DNA of 64,000 nt from the NCBI GenBank assembly GCA_023634235.1, contig JAMKCF010000018.1, positions 8,568,768 through 8,632,767 of the forward strand, written 5' to 3'. Both the position numbers and the translations under genes were made by a program. Below are positions 1-11,905 of this stretch, one piece after another (the first letter of the stretch is position 1; each line of letters starts with the position of its first letter). The notes under the pieces are model-generated. The model saw only the letters and a list, made by a program, of their open reading frames with translations, searched no databases and was not told the DNA's origin. This DNA is from Pisaster brevispinus (lineage: Eukaryota; Echinodermata; Asteroidea; Forcipulatida; Asteriidae).

Positions 1-1756
1 ACACCACTGACCCTAACCTGTAATAAGAAAAACGTAGTGTTTGCTTCTGTTTGACAATAACGAAGGCAATCGAATGTTGAGTTGAAACAACAGGCAAGAA
101 AAGAAAGACGACACCGATGATTTAGAAAATTTAACCCAATATAGATGAATGGTGCATAAAGAATATTTTGTCATGTGATCATCACCATCATGGTGACGTA
201 CATCGCACGGGCGTTGCTGCTCAGTGGCTTACATAGAAATTGTTTCTCTTCCATTGTTCTGTATTTTGAGTGGCTTAGTAAAAGCTGATTCAAGACGATA
301 CCAACCAGCCTCTGGTCATCAGAAAGTTACTATTGGTAGGTTTGCATAAGTGTGCCACCTCTACGGTACGGTCATGTGATAGGTTTCAAAAGTTATACAA
401 GTTATGAAAGTCCTTGGTTGTGGACGCTCATGTATTCGCTTTCCTAAGTTATTGAATAATATAGACTGCATCAATAAAGTTTTGTTTATTTGGAAGCTCA
501 AAGTTACGAGTGCGATATTTGTTATTTAATAATATTAAATGCATTTTCAATAACATTGTTTCGTAACAAAATTCAATTTATGTCGAACTTTGGCTCTATT
601 ATACTATTACACACGCAAAATAGTGGCCTGTCGTTTCGACCCTAGCAGAGTCTTTCTCGAAGGACTTCGAGAAAGAGTCTAAACTTCAGGCAACTAACTA
701 TTTCTTTGCATTTACACCATAGGTCCTTTTTGGTTGTCACAGCCAATTCTATTTTCTCACATTATTACATAGTAAAAGTAAGTAAATGTTATGATCATTA
801 ATCTGACGCTGTATTTAAGTATTTCTTGCTTATAATTTAGTGGTTAGCCAGATTATCTACTCAGGCTAGTTGTATTCTTCCATACTTATTAAAAAATGTA
901 ATGTCCTTTTCAATTTGTCTTTCATGAAGAATTGGCAACAATTTAATATCAAAAAGTCACATCTTTAATGAAAAAAAAATTGTGCTGAATTATTAATTGT
1001 GTAAAATATTGCATTTCCTTTTAAATTAGATTTTTTGAACACTTTGTTTGGTTTGGCGTCATTAAGAAAATTCACATAGCATAATAATTATACCTATTAA
1101 AAAGTGGACACTTCATTTATCAACCTTCATTTATATGCATCAAATTAGATGCTGTAAGACCATAATTAAAATCCCGAAATAGAGTTTGCGGAGAAATTGC
1201 AGAGAGCAGACTCTAATTCAGCCACACTTTATGACCTCAATGAAAGTCCTTGATTAAGAACACGCAACTGGTGGTACTGTATGTCCAACCTTTAAAGATC
1301 AATACACGGTTAGAACTGAATCCAAACAGAAATTGTCTCTGTGACTCGTACAGCTTAACTCAGAAAAGAACTTCGGGTAGAATTAACCATGGATATAATA
1401 CAGACATATCAGAAAAGCAAAGGAGGAAAAAACCCAACCAAAAGGCGTGTTTGCTTCAGAATGACCCCGTTATACGTGTGGCCTATTTTGTGCGTGTGCA
1501 TATGTTGCACTAATTGGTTAATGTCACTCAAAGCAATTTCCAATGTGCATGGAACAAGTCGCTTTTCACAATATTGTGAAAAGATAACTGTGATACAATT
1601 AATTGTGATTTGTTGCAATGGCTCACTGCGACGAAATGTTGCTGGAGAACACCATGTTTATATTTCTCTTTAGAATCCTCGTGTCGTTTTGCCCAATATC
1701 CTGCTCCGGGTGCCTCAATCTCACATGTAAGTGTTAACCAAAACTAGGTACAGTGA
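1..1756. other. AT-rich intergenic DNA, no gene seen
   Basis: Open frames here are short, overlap on both strands and carry no recognisable motif. Apart from the hairpin at 625-680 I see only AT-rich sequence. Confidence 0.6.
625..680 (-). repeat. Hairpin beside a hammerhead-like tail motif
   Basis: CTTTCTCGAAG and its complement lie 2 bases apart (652-675), a near-perfect hairpin. Read on the minus strand it is followed by GGTCGAAACGACAGGCC. A GTCGAAAC...AGGCC string resembles the tail of hammerhead-bearing Penelope-like or retrozyme copies. No CUGANGA core is present next to it, so at most this is a decayed fragment. Confidence 0.25.
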
Positions 1757-2066
1757 GGTGTTCTAAAGACGACAAATGTGCGACGCATTGTGCCGTCGTC
1801 CGTCACGTTGAGCCGTCGCGTCGCCCGTCAAAGCTTCTCATTATGTCGGGTGAGAAATTAGTTTCGAAACTGATTCAAAAATGGGCGACGCGATGGGTGA
1901 CGACACGGTGCGACGGACGACGGAGGACGCGACGGACAACGCGACAGAGGACGCGACGGACGACGCGACGGCACGACGGAAGCCAAAGTCGCTATGAAAA
2001 ACAATTGAAAAACAGGCGCCTCGGGTTACGACACGGGCGACGCGACTTTGTCGTCTTTAGAACACC
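1757..2066. mobile_element. 310-bp TIR element (MITE-like), GC-rich core
   Basis: The ends are perfect inverted repeats: GGTGTTCTAAAGACGACAAA at 1757-1776 and its complement at 2047-2066. The interior is rich in GACG/CGACG steps (about 1900-1985), unlike the AT-rich surroundings, and gives an arginine-rich open frame of 105 codons that is a by-product of the repeat. No clear target duplication is visible. The family is not identified. Confidence 0.7.
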
Positions 2067-2698
2067 ATAGTATAGACCCCGACTCGATTGGTGCCAGTAC
2101 AAATTTCTGTGTGTGCTCCAAGATGACGAGACACCATTACGTGTAGTGTTTTACCCACTGAACCGATTTGTGTTTAGCACTGTTCTGAAGCAATTTTTAT
2201 GAAAAAGCAAGAAACACAATCAACAATGGCAAACATTTTTGCGTTAAAACAGTGTTTAAAAAATGTGTATTAATTAACTTGGCCTAAGGGTCATCAATGT
2301 GGTCAGTAATGGTCATTTCACGGTCAGCAATAATTTCTTTTTGACGTTAAAATTTATTTCATATTGCTTGTATATTATCTGCTTTGTGAAGCACATTAGC
2401 TCCTAGTTCTCTGGACTCCTGGTGAATTAATTTGAAACAATTGAGACGTTGACGCAACACTGATATCCGAATAATTATGTCCTTGATGTATCATACTTTC
2501 AGTTTTGAATCTTCGGGAACTGCGAGCCACCCAGGTCTCGACTTTAACACAACGTAGTGTTAGTCTTTCAGCAGATCTAGCGATAGATGGCAAACTTAGC
2601 ACAAGTGTACCTGATTTCAGTTGCTCTCACTCCCGTAAGTGTGTATAATACAATAATCTGACGGTGTGTTTTCAGCATCCATTAATGCATGAGCGGTT
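2067..2698. other. Intergenic, nothing recognised
   Basis: AT-rich sequence without supported genes, repeats or RNA genes. Confidence 0.5.
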
Positions 2699-3092
2699 AT
2701 AGACTGTGAATTTGTGCATAACAGTGTATGCAAGTCTCGCACGTGTTCGAACACACAATTCCTATTTTTGCATCCCTGTGGAGACATCTTTTGTTCTTTC
2801 CTTTGTTCCTGTAGTTAAGAACCTCCCGTAGACTTTGTACACAAAATTCCTTGTGGAGCAACCCAGTCTTTAGAATTTCCCTATGGAGACCCTTTGTTTT
2901 CCCTTTTCTGTTTTGTTCTCGGTCTCCATAAGGTAGTGAATATGAAGGCATTGGGACCCATGGAAGTGTGTGTGTGTGTGAGTTGATGCCTTCACGTGTA
3001 AAAGCAATATTATGTGGGACCAAAGTGGTCCCCCCCAAAAAAAAGAAAAAAGAAAAAAAAAGTTGTATATGCTCGAGACTGGCACGGTCTAT
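2699..3092. mobile_element. TIR element, long copy (ATAGACTGTG family)
   Basis: The left end reads ATAGACTGTG then TGCAAGTCTCGCACGTGTTCG. The right end carries the inverse, ending CACGGTCTAT. An inner GGGACCAAAGTGGTCCC palindrome is shared with the shorter copy at 3986-4130. A (GT)n run lies near 2967-2982. No coding potential is credited, so a non-autonomous DNA element is the best reading. Confidence 0.6.
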
Positions 3093-3985
3093 ATAGAACT
3101 TATAGACATCCCATTGTTTTGTGTTTTAATTGTATCTCTTGTCTTATTGAACCCCGCACTACCCCATACTCCCAAACCTACACCTAGGGCCGATATGATC
3201 TTTGTGAAAAATTCTCCTCAAACTTCTGATATTGTATTTCTAATTATGTGGGAAGAAAGAGAGTTAAACACAGTAATATTAGTTGGAACATTTTTGGTCT
3301 GGTACAGTCGTGCAGAAAATTGGCCTGGAAAAATGTGTTCTTGATTTTTTTTTATAAACACGGCAAATTATAGAAATAACAGAACGATTAAATTAACCCC
3401 AGTATCCTCTATTTTTTAAACAAAACTGTATATCCAAGTTGTAATATAAAGAACATGATTTTCAGTCCACTCAACGTAAAGGCTTACGTTATTGTCGGAT
3501 ACTTTGTGCACATAGACCATAGAGATAACCCCTTGCATTGCCACCATCTTGAACGTAAATCAATAAAAACGTCCACGCGTGTACGCGTTGCGCACGACTC
3601 TCAGCCAATGATTGCTCTTCACGCGTGCACGTTTGCTCAGCGATGGCGGCCAATGCAATGGGTTTATTCAGCATGGGTGTTTGGGAAACATCGACATGAA
3701 GACAGTTTTCAGGGTAATTGATGACGACGTTTAAGATGTTTACCATGTCAAGTCTTGCAAAAGTTGAGGGTTTGAGTGTACGGTCTTCAAAACAACAATG
3801 CTATGAAATCCTTGTAACAATCTTTAATACTATCACTTGGTTTGGGAGTGGCCATTATTATTTTTTGGTTTGGATTCTTTCCTTGCACTGACCGATCCTC
3901 GGCATGGCTGCGTTAATAATTTGAGCGCTTGACACGCCTGCAAGGGGTTAGGCCAACATGCAATATGCCCGTAAAGATGGCGTCT
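3093..3985. other. Intergenic, nothing recognised
   Basis: No supported gene. The open frames at 3455-3746 occur on both strands at once and have no recognisable domain. Confidence 0.45.
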
Positions 3986-4130
3986 ATAGACTGTGCAAGT
4001 CTCGCGCGTATTCGAACACTGGGATCCGTTAGAGCGCGTGAGTTTGTTTCTTTCACGAGTTAAAGGAACGTACGTGGGACCACAGTGGTCCCAAAAATGT
4101 TCGATTACGCGCGAGACTTGCACGGTCTAT
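3986..4130. mobile_element. TIR element, short copy (ATAGACTGTG family)
   Basis: 145 bp. ATAGACTGTGCAAGTCTCGC at the left is matched by its near-perfect inverse at the right end (GCGAGACTTGCACGGTCTAT). The inner GGGACCACAGTGGTCCC palindrome is as in the 2699-3092 copy. A third, 5'-only relative starts near 4141 (ATAGACTGTGTAAG). Confidence 0.7.
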
Positions 4131-4678
4131 TGGGAACTATCTATATAGACTGTGTAAGTTGACCTCGAGAGCGTACGAGTTTCCGCGAGAGTCTGTATTG
4201 CAGCAAATGTTTTTAAAGAGAACTTCTCTGGTGCTATTTTAATACATGTGATTCATTGAATATGGTTTGAAAAACAAAAAACAAAACAAAACAAAACTTG
4301 ATTAAGAAAATGTGTAAACAATTTCTCAAATCTTGGAAATGTACAGTTTATTTTAAAAAGCTGACCATAGTTTCCTTTAGGTTTGACCATACTGCACACG
4401 CAATAAAGTGCAATCGTCTTTCCTTGGTATACACGTATGTAAAGAACAAGCTGCTACATTTACCCGAACTGCGCGAAACTGGGACGCCGTTGTCTCGGCG
4501 ACTCCGTGCAACATCACAAAAAATCCATGCGACAAAAGACTTGTTTCGCACTCAGTAATAAAGCACTTCATTTTCTCATAGGTTTCCAGATTTGTTTCCT
4601 GTTTTATTCCTGTATTGCTTTAGTGGTCTGCTCAACTTCCTATAGGCAGGGATTAATGTTTGTGACCACTAAAGTGGC
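4131..4678. other. Intergenic, nothing recognised
   Basis: AT-rich DNA with a short (AAAAC)n run near 4275-4297. No gene seen. Confidence 0.45.
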
Positions 4679-4900
4679 ATGTCATGGTCGAGCAAAGAGC
4701 ACCGGACTCAAGCTCTGGTGACTCTGATCGGCAGAGTGAGGGTTCGAGTACCATTGATAACAATATGTCCTTGAGCAAGATACTATACCATAATTGCTTT
4801 GTCCTTCGGATGGGACATAAGCCACGTCATGGTTAAACCCAGTGTCTCTGGTTCACGTAATAAGCACCCTTTTTTGGTTTTCTCAGGTTGACGAGCTACA
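4679..4900 (+). mobile_element. tRNA-Leu-derived SINE
   Basis: The head has a tRNA-Leu-like layout: anticodon loop CTCAAGC with CAA at about 4709-4711, an extended variable arm (CTCTGATCGGCAGAG) and a B-box GGTTCGAGTACC at 4741-4752. The A-box is degenerate. The body (TGTCCTTGAGCAAGA... GTCCTTCGGATGGGAC) recurs on the minus strand at about 57140-57215, which supports an interspersed family rather than a tRNA gene. Confidence 0.65.
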
Positions 4901-6699
4901 ATGTTGAAGTTCATCACCAGACATCCTAGGTCTCATTACAAAAAACACACATTAATAACAGCTATGGCTTTGTATTTGACTAGTATAAAAAGGGAACACT
5001 TCAGCCAAACTATTCACTTGTCTAAAGAGGGCGTCCTACATTTTAACTTGTAGAACATCTGTGTCCAGCAGCAGTCGTAGCAGTATACATGTACCCGTAA
5101 TGACAAAGGTTACCCACGAGCTTTATTCCATACGAGACTGAGTTGATACTCAGGGGCTACTTCCACGGGGATGTCGCCATTAATAAACCTTTTCTTTATT
5201 GCAGTCTCCCTTCTGCATCGTATCACTCACGGCCCCTCCCCGCAGTTCCAGTAATAGTACCAAACGCAACTCTCCAAGTTATTAATTCATTAATAATATT
5301 CCAGATTCCACCTCGTGATTATCTTGCAACAATGCCTTTTTATGCATCTAATATGAGTACGTTAAATTTGTATACCTTCGATTTTTTTACACTTTAAATA
5401 CTCCCGGGTCCCGTGGGTCAGTAAAACCCAGAATATGTGTCAAAAACACCTAGAAATGGGTAACAGCCTGGTGGGTCAGGCCTCCTAAGACTTGTGTAAA
5501 TGCCGGTAGTTTATAGAAGGTATTTCAGGTGATGTAAACATAATGTGTTTCGTCATTTTTGCTTTGATGTGCTGTTCTGGATGTTACAGGATCCACGTCC
5601 CTAACAAAACAATAATCTTCCGGCAAAAATCTTTGATCAACCAGTTTTGTGATGCACTCGTTTTTCCAAAAGAAACCTTTTGAAAGTGGGGGAAAATACA
5701 AGTCTCTTACCTCGCGAATTTGAAACCTTGCGTCATTGGATATGGTCTGTACATTCCAAAGAGTAATTTTTGCATCGGCGAAAGTTTAGATTCAATGCCG
5801 TTTTGATTGAACATCGCTGAAATTCAGGATTAACTAAAACATTACTTGTACAAAAACGTATAAACAGTGACCCATATTATTTGAAATGTGTCGTCTTTGG
5901 TTGAATAAAATACAATGCTTTCACACCTTTTAACAGGAGATTACAGAGTGACCTCCAATATTTCCCCACTTGACTTTTTGGAAAATGAGTTTATGACACA
6001 ACTTAATTCGACATTCTTAGAGCCCCTCTCTTAACAGGAACAGACTGTAGTTGCAATTTGTAAGTGAACAGAATTAAACCATCAAAACTTGACCTTTTTT
6101 CCTCCTATACCCTTAACTATTTTTTTATAAACGGTGACCCATAGAACAAAACCCACTAAAGCACCCCATACTGGATACATACTAATTTCCAATCACCCTC
6201 GGCAGTCACCAATGGGTTCCACAACCATTGAACTGATTGAGTTCTCAAATGGCAGTAGTACCTTTTTATCAATGGGCATCCATCTGCACTTCTCACATTG
6301 AAATCAGTGTTACCAAACCGAGGCTGGAAGTAGTCTGGTGCATTTTTGGTACAGATTGGAATCAGTTTATGCATTTAATATATGTAATTAATATTGCAGA
6401 CAGGGTACTAGACAAATTATGAGCTTTTCCCATGGGAAAACTGTTCTGAAACGGGGTCTGCAAAAGGAATGAGAACTAACTTTGTGTTCTTTCTATATAT
6501 TACAAATTAATTCCTGATTTTGTATCATGCATTGCATGTGACGGCACAGAAGGAATCCAGGTATGTCTGTATGTAACCTATTTATTTCGGCGTTCTTGAG
6601 AACTTCTTTTAAAAAGATATAAACCACATAAAGAATACAAGAAGGCATAACATAACAATTTCCATCCGAGTTACTGTTTAATAACTAAAATGTGTAATA
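4901..6699. other. Intergenic, no gene seen
   Basis: No splice-linked coding frame or repeat could be supported. Short frames at 5143-5397 and 6156-6422 lack recognisable motifs. Confidence 0.45.
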
Positions 6700-6776
6700 T
6701 ACGAGTAATATGCTCGGGAAATCGAGTATACAGTGCTAACACACATCGGTGTAGGGGTAAAACCAAAATTAATATT
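6700..6776 (+). mobile_element. 5'-truncated SINE copy
   Basis: Carries the 3' body of the SINE at 6863-7027 (CGAGTATACAGTGCTAACAC... ending AAAACCAAAATTAATA) without the tRNA-like head. It lies about 90 bp upstream in the same orientation. Confidence 0.65.
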
Positions 6777-6862
6777 CTTTATCCCCGATGCAAAATTAAC
6801 ATCTATTAATCGTTGCGGAACCCGCTGCTAAAATAAAGGATTCGAACTGCCTCTAGCTACCG

Positions 6863-7027
6863 GGCAATCTCGGTGGTCTAGTTGGTAAGACACTGCTCTA
6901 GAATTGCAAAGGTCGTGGGTTCAAATCCCACCCGAGTAATATGCCTGTGATTTTTTTCACAGAACTCGGGAAAGTACTGAGTATACAGTGCTAACACACA
7001 TCGGTGTAAGGGTAAAACCAAAATTAA
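6863..7027 (+). mobile_element. tRNA-derived SINE, full-length copy
   Basis: Pol III boxes are intact: A-box TGGTCTAGTTGG at 6874-6885 and B-box GGTTCAAATCC at 6918-6928, with a 5-bp T stem (GTGGG/CCCAC). The acceptor stem pairs only partly and a SINE body follows, shared with 6700-6776. It is therefore a SINE and not a functional tRNA gene. The 3' tail is AATTAATAA. Confidence 0.75.
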
Positions 7028-7997
7028 TAACTAAAAGGTGGTAAACAATATTAATACTATACTTAGTAATTCACCAATCATGTTGAAAATGAACATCACA
7101 ATAGTTACTTTAATGTGCAAGACTTGCATATTTTAAGAACAGTGTGAAGTCCTGCCATGACAAGTAAAATAAGGTTTATTATTTTGGAAAGGCAAATAAA
7201 AAGGAAATGTATTTCCTGAAAAACAAACAGTTGCTGACTGTGTGCAAATGAATGATGGAGCTGCCTACACGTTTTGAAAACTGCCGCTATACGCAACAAC
7301 CTTTATCATAAATTTTCCCAGAATGCCAAGCGAAAACACGGCAGCGTTCGACTAGCCTCGTTTCGAGTGTAAATCTCTGGTACACACGGGAAAGCTAATC
7401 GAACGCACACTGTAATATTAAAGCCGTAACATGCGCCGTCTTGGGTATGAAGTGCGCCGTCTTAAAAACTCGCGGAGGGTGCACCCCGCTGAATAAGGAG
7501 AATACAGGACGTCAACCTCATTAATATTTTGTAGGCCCTCAAAATATTCTCTGTTAGACAAATTTGAGAGCCCACTAAAAGGGAAACACTGTAAAAGTTT
7601 GCTTAGTTGTGACCTGGGGGTTGTTGACTTCCAACTTGAGGTATTTTTGATGACAGAGGCCCTGAAATAAATGGCCCTATGATACTCAGAAGTTTGGAAA
7701 ATTAGACCGGTGTAGGGGTGTTTTTATTTGGAGGGGAAATAACTCGACGGGCCCAAGGACTCCCCATAATAAATTGAGCAGAGGATAAAAGTTCAAGAGT
7801 CAATGGATAATTTCCCCTTTAAAGTAAAAAGCTGTGAGATTCTAAGTATTTTTTTTTTGTATTTTTGAATATTTAGCATTATGCACTGTGTGCTATGGGA
7901 GTTTATTTAGTGGGGTGCACCTTGGATTAGAAGTTCCGCCATCTCGGTTTTGGTATGGCGACTTCACTCTCTCTAAACTCTGTTACTTTTTACTGGG
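7028..7997. other. Intergenic, nothing recognised
   Basis: AT-rich DNA. The string TGCGCCGTCTT occurs twice near 7432-7465. No gene or element boundary is supported. Confidence 0.4.
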
Positions 7998-8105
7998 CCC
8001 TATTTCACGGCTCTGCTTACCGTAAGCAAAGAATCAGCGCTTACGGAAGCAGGAAATTATTTGCTTACGTCAAGCGTGTCACGGGTTAGCAGAGAATTTC
8101 GTTTG
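7998..8105. mobile_element. Partial copy of GGGCCC-ended TIR element
   Basis: GGGCCCTATTTCACGGCTCTGCTTACCGTAAGC... matches the inverse of the right half of the element at 8951-9190, including TTACGGAAGC and a GCTTACGTCAA string. Only about half the element is present. Confidence 0.55.
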
Positions 8106-8334
8106 TGCGCGTGTGTAGTCCAGACGCTACTACCAGAGCCTACTTTTGGAAAAGTGTTTTATCTCTGCGTCTATAGCTATGTACACAAAGTGAGGGCTGA
8201 AGAACAACTGTTAAAACATCCATGCACTTATAATTTGAAATGATATTGTTATTGGTCCAAAACTGCCTAGAAAAATGATTAAAGTCTAGAAAGATATGAG
8301 AAACAGCATTTGTTTATGTGTGTGTGTTTTTTTT

Positions 8335-9430
8335 TTAGTGAGGTACACTCGTAGTGGGAACACCGACGTGGGCGGTCAGGGACTCATTGGTTTAAGGTGC
8401 AGGGGTTGATTTGCCCGAAATTCTACACGGCTGGGTAAAAAGTCTTTCTGGCTTTCTCTATCAAATTGTGTTTTTTCTTTCTGTGCCCGAATTTTCCCTA
8501 CTCTTTTGGCCGCGGGCAGTTCCCCTGCATACCTGGGTCGTCCGCCTATGACAAACACCGTGAGAAAATATACTGGATACAAACGAAATCGTTTTTTTTT
8601 TGTCAAGTTAAGTTCACACGGGTGTGGGACCAAACAAAATAATACTCTGAATGACGTCATATTTTTGAGTAAAAAATAGCTGAACGTGGTTGTTCGAGCG
8701 TTTTGTAGTTGGTTTTAAAAGGAGCTTTTATTAACACAAAGAACCCGCTGGAGTAAAGTCAGACACCGTAATATGAGGACTCTGCCTATTTGACATTGTC
8801 GCCACTCCCTATAGGGGAATGTTTACATAAATAACCCATCCATGGATGACAACAAAACAGCTATGCGCGTGATCCTTAAATAGGTATAGGCCTCACTACG
8901 GACTGGATACTTGCTACGGTTTCGATTAAAAGTGTATAAAACGACACCTGTGCCCAATTTCATGACTCAGCTTGCCGCCGAATTCTGCACTTAGATCACA
9001 ATTCTCTGCTTACTGTGCAGCGGCGCCAAATATCTGCCCTAGCTGTGTTAGCGAAAAATGCAAAATAAGCACGCGCACAAGAAAACATTCCCTGCTAACC
9101 TGTAAAATACGTTTGACGTAAGCGCGGAATTCCAAGCTTCCGTAACCGCCGATTCTTTGCTCACGGTAGCAGAGCCATGAAATTGGGCCCTATTGTGTTA
9201 AAAAAAATCATGTTGTTGCAACTAGAACAACCTGTTTTTCGGGGGGGGGGTGGGTGTAGTTAAGGGCCACTTTGCCAGGGCACTCAGAATATTTTCCCCA
9301 ATTGTGTAACCATAGGACAAGCATTAAATTTTTGATATTTAGTGAAACCTTATAAAGTTCACCAAAAACCAAGGAACCCACAAGAGTGCCTTGTTCTGTA
9401 CATGCATGGGCGTGTTGATCAGTGAAGCTT
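8335..9430. repeat. Diverged third copy of the ~875-bp repeat family
   Basis: Blocks shared with 33162-34043 and 34840-35711 include ACTCTGAATGACGT, CTGCCTATTTGAC, GAATG(C/T)TTACATAAATAACC and AAGTGTATAAAACGA, in the same order. This copy is older and is split by the TIR element at 8951-9190. After that insertion the similarity resumes (CATGTTGTTGCAACTAG) and runs on to GCATGGGCGTG near 9405. No coding frame is shared between copies. Confidence 0.6.
8951..9190. mobile_element. 240-bp TIR element inside the older repeat
   Basis: Ends TGCCCAATTTCATGA and CATGAAATTGGGCCC are inverted repeats. Comparison with the uninterrupted copies at 33162 and 34840 shows that this segment is an insertion after AAACGACACCTG. 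Relatives are at 7998 and 45432 (GGCCCAATTTCATAGAG). Non-autonomous DNA element of unidentified superfamily. Confidence 0.65.
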
Positions 9431-10831
9431 ATGCAGTGAAGTTTTTAACTCCATTACTGATCTGCAAAGTCACAAGAGAACAACATTTCTGGGCCATCGC
9501 TAAACATACCAAAATTATTTGTGCAGACTTGTTCTACCCCAGAACGCACAGCATTATCATTAGATTCACTGACAAACTGTATCCTGTATCCGCCTGTAAT
9601 GGAGATCACCTTGAAGAAGAAGAAAAACAATGTTATCATTATAATCTTGTACTGATCGAACAAGAACTGCAGCTGTATGTATTACTATTAAATCCCTCCA
9701 TCTTAACATTTCCATAACCATTCTGAGAAGAGGAAATTGGCATGGCATCAAAAACTCCCGGGTCAGAATTCAACCGGATCTCAGATTCCAGGGGGCGTGA
9801 CCCATTTCATGGTCAAGCTGGGGAAACCGATTTTTTAAAAGGAGCTTTTAGTCCGGATTCTGCGTAATTGACAAAATTCTGGGTCATTTCGATCTAGATT
9901 CCGAGTCATTGTGAAACAAAAATGGGGACTGGGATTCGGGCGAATTCTGACCGTGAGTTTTTGGAGTATTTATGTTTGCCAAATTCAGGCTAGCGGCAAT
10001 TTTGAAGGGTAAATCATGTTCACTTATTATTACAAGTATTGATGTGTGCATGATGTGGGTTAAAAATTGGAACACTGGAACAATGCGTGCAGTGCAGTAA
10101 TGTTTTATTATTTTATTAAAAAAGGTGTTGTATCCCACAGTAACAGAGATTAATAGAACAACGTTTGTATATATACACATACGTGAACAAATCCTATTTG
10201 ATTTGACGGAAACAAAGAACAAAATCACGATAATAATAAAAAAAGAAGAGAAAATCTCGACGAAAATATTTCGATTTATATGTCAGAACAGTAAAAAAAA
10301 AGACATCAAAATGAATACTTATAGTATTTATTGCATTTTATTTGTTTTAAGGATGTGTCAACAACCCCTATCCCATTGGATTGTCAAAAAAATAAATATA
10401 TATATATATCTCCTACTAGTTTTATATAGAGTCACCTTTCACCTTAAATTGTTATCCCTTTTATACTGTTGGGAGTTGTGGGGTGTGGCGCGAAAACTTG
10501 GCATCATAAAGACTGGTCCCTGTCCTTATCCGCAAGGATAAAGACAGGCACTGGTTTTCATCGGATACAACGATTTCATTGGATAAACGTGCGGTGACGT
10601 AAGCTTTCCGTATCTGTGTTATGATTGGTGTGCTTCGAAGTGAAAATTGTTGTCAGCTACACCATTAGCAGGAACTTTTCGATTGTCTGCTCCTGTGCGC
10701 GTATTTTTTTTCCCAGGACGAACGTGGGCTATTAACATAAAATGGGCGTGTTTGACCGTAAAATACCCTCGCGCATGCGTACTCTTCTCAATAAGTTTTA
10801 CTTTCGGACACATGTCGACGACAACGGAGGC
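9431..10831. other. Intergenic; one GNRA-capped hairpin
   Basis: No gene is supported. At 10520-10547 CTGTC-C-TTATCC closes on GGATAA-A-GACAG around a GCAA tetraloop, a tidy potential RNA hairpin of unknown meaning. The 10.6-10.8 kb stretch is richer in CpG and holds CGCGCATGCGTAC, an NRF-1-like palindrome. Confidence 0.35.
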
Positions 10832-10900
10832 ATGATGGCGAATTGTACAGCTGGGAGCGCTTGCTCTGATCTAAAGCTTGAATCATGTCCACGATTACAG
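10832..10900 (+). CDS. Candidate first coding exon, gene unknown
   Basis: An ATG at 10832 opens 23 codons (MMANCTAGSACSDLKLES...) that end exactly at ATTACAG followed by gtaaat, a plausible 5' splice site in phase 0. Upstream DNA is CpG-bearing with an NRF-1-like GCGCATGCG motif near 10771-10779, as expected of a promoter. I could not find a downstream exon, and the peptide is not recognised. It may be the first exon of a gene whose rest lies in unrecognised DNA, or chance. Confidence 0.25.
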
Positions 10901-11759
10901 GTAAATATATTCTCGTATAGCTCAACAATACCCGTGAGTGTATTTCAACCCACAATTATTACGTCCAAGTACGCATGTGCAAAGGGAAATGTAAAGTTTA
11001 CTACGCCCATTTATGTTAATTGCCGTAGTTCGTCCTGGAAAAAAAAAAGCCTCCTGTGCGCGTGTACATAATGTATATTCGCAATGTAACTCCGACGAAT
11101 CTCCGCCGGGTGGATGGGTTCGAGGTCAAAGGTACATCTGGCGGGATACCGCCATGCACTCAGGCTGGTATCTGGCGTAATTCACGAGCCTCGAATTGTG
11201 ATGTCAGCTGTACGGGCTAAGCATCTTACTGCCCCGTTCTTGGAGGCGCGTTGCCCGGTCCAGGTCTTTTTGCCCTGTGTAATTTGATTACTTTGCTTGA
11301 AGCATGATAAAGGTGGTCTAGGCCTAGGCCTATATTTTTATGATTGATGTAAAAGCGGGTGAACCGAGTGATACAGCGCTATTGAACTATCAGACAGTAT
11401 TCATTGTCACGGAGGCATGCAGAAAGTAAACTACAGAACGTGACTGTGAAAATCCAGACAATTTTTTACCTTTCCAATATAATTGCTTTCCAGACTGATA
11501 AACAAAAATGATATCACATTGCTGTCAATGCACACCGAACCACCCTGTGCGCATGCGCTGACATCATTTTCAAAGCAACAGTATCTAGAAAATAAAGAAA
11601 GATGGATAATTATTTAAATAACCCAGGCTCATGAATGTTGAGGAAAGTGAAAATGTCGATTATAAAAATAGAGTCAAGGACAGTCATTTTGAAGTCAGGG
11701 CTGTGACCCTTGACATAAAATTCTGCACAGTGAGCACAGTTTCACTGAAGGCAGTGTAA
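10901..11759. other. Intergenic or intronic, no exon found
   Basis: Mixed-composition DNA. A second NRF-1-like TGCGCATGCGC sits near 11547-11557. Nothing else recognised. Confidence 0.35.
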
Positions 11760-11905
11760 AGAATAGTGCTAGGGATTACACCGAAAGACCTGATACCTCA
11801 CCAAACAACCAGCGACAAAACAAAAAGTGACCGATTAGAATACATTGTCAACAAAATGAAATGGGAATTGGCAGAACACGTTGCAAGGATGACAGACAGA
11901 CGAGC
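11760..11905 (+). pseudogene. LINE reverse transcriptase C-terminal fragment
   Basis: The frame reads LGITPKD... then YIVNKMKWELAEHVARMTDRR. This matches the recalled C-terminal signature of many non-LTR endonuclease-reverse transcriptases (LGI..RD ... I..KMKW.WAGHVARMTDRRW), just after the thumb. Only about 50 residues survive; the usual GH is EH and the tryptophan after the final RR is lost, so this is a dead 5'-truncated copy. The exact clade cannot be set from so short a piece. Confidence 0.5.

Noticed and set aside
1753..2070. Arginine-rich protein of 105 codons
   Set aside because: It covers a 310-bp TIR element exactly; the arginines come from CGACG-type repeats.
6863..6940. A functional tRNA gene
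   Set aside because: A- and B-boxes are good, but the acceptor stem mispairs at its outer positions, there is no T-run terminator, and a SINE body follows.
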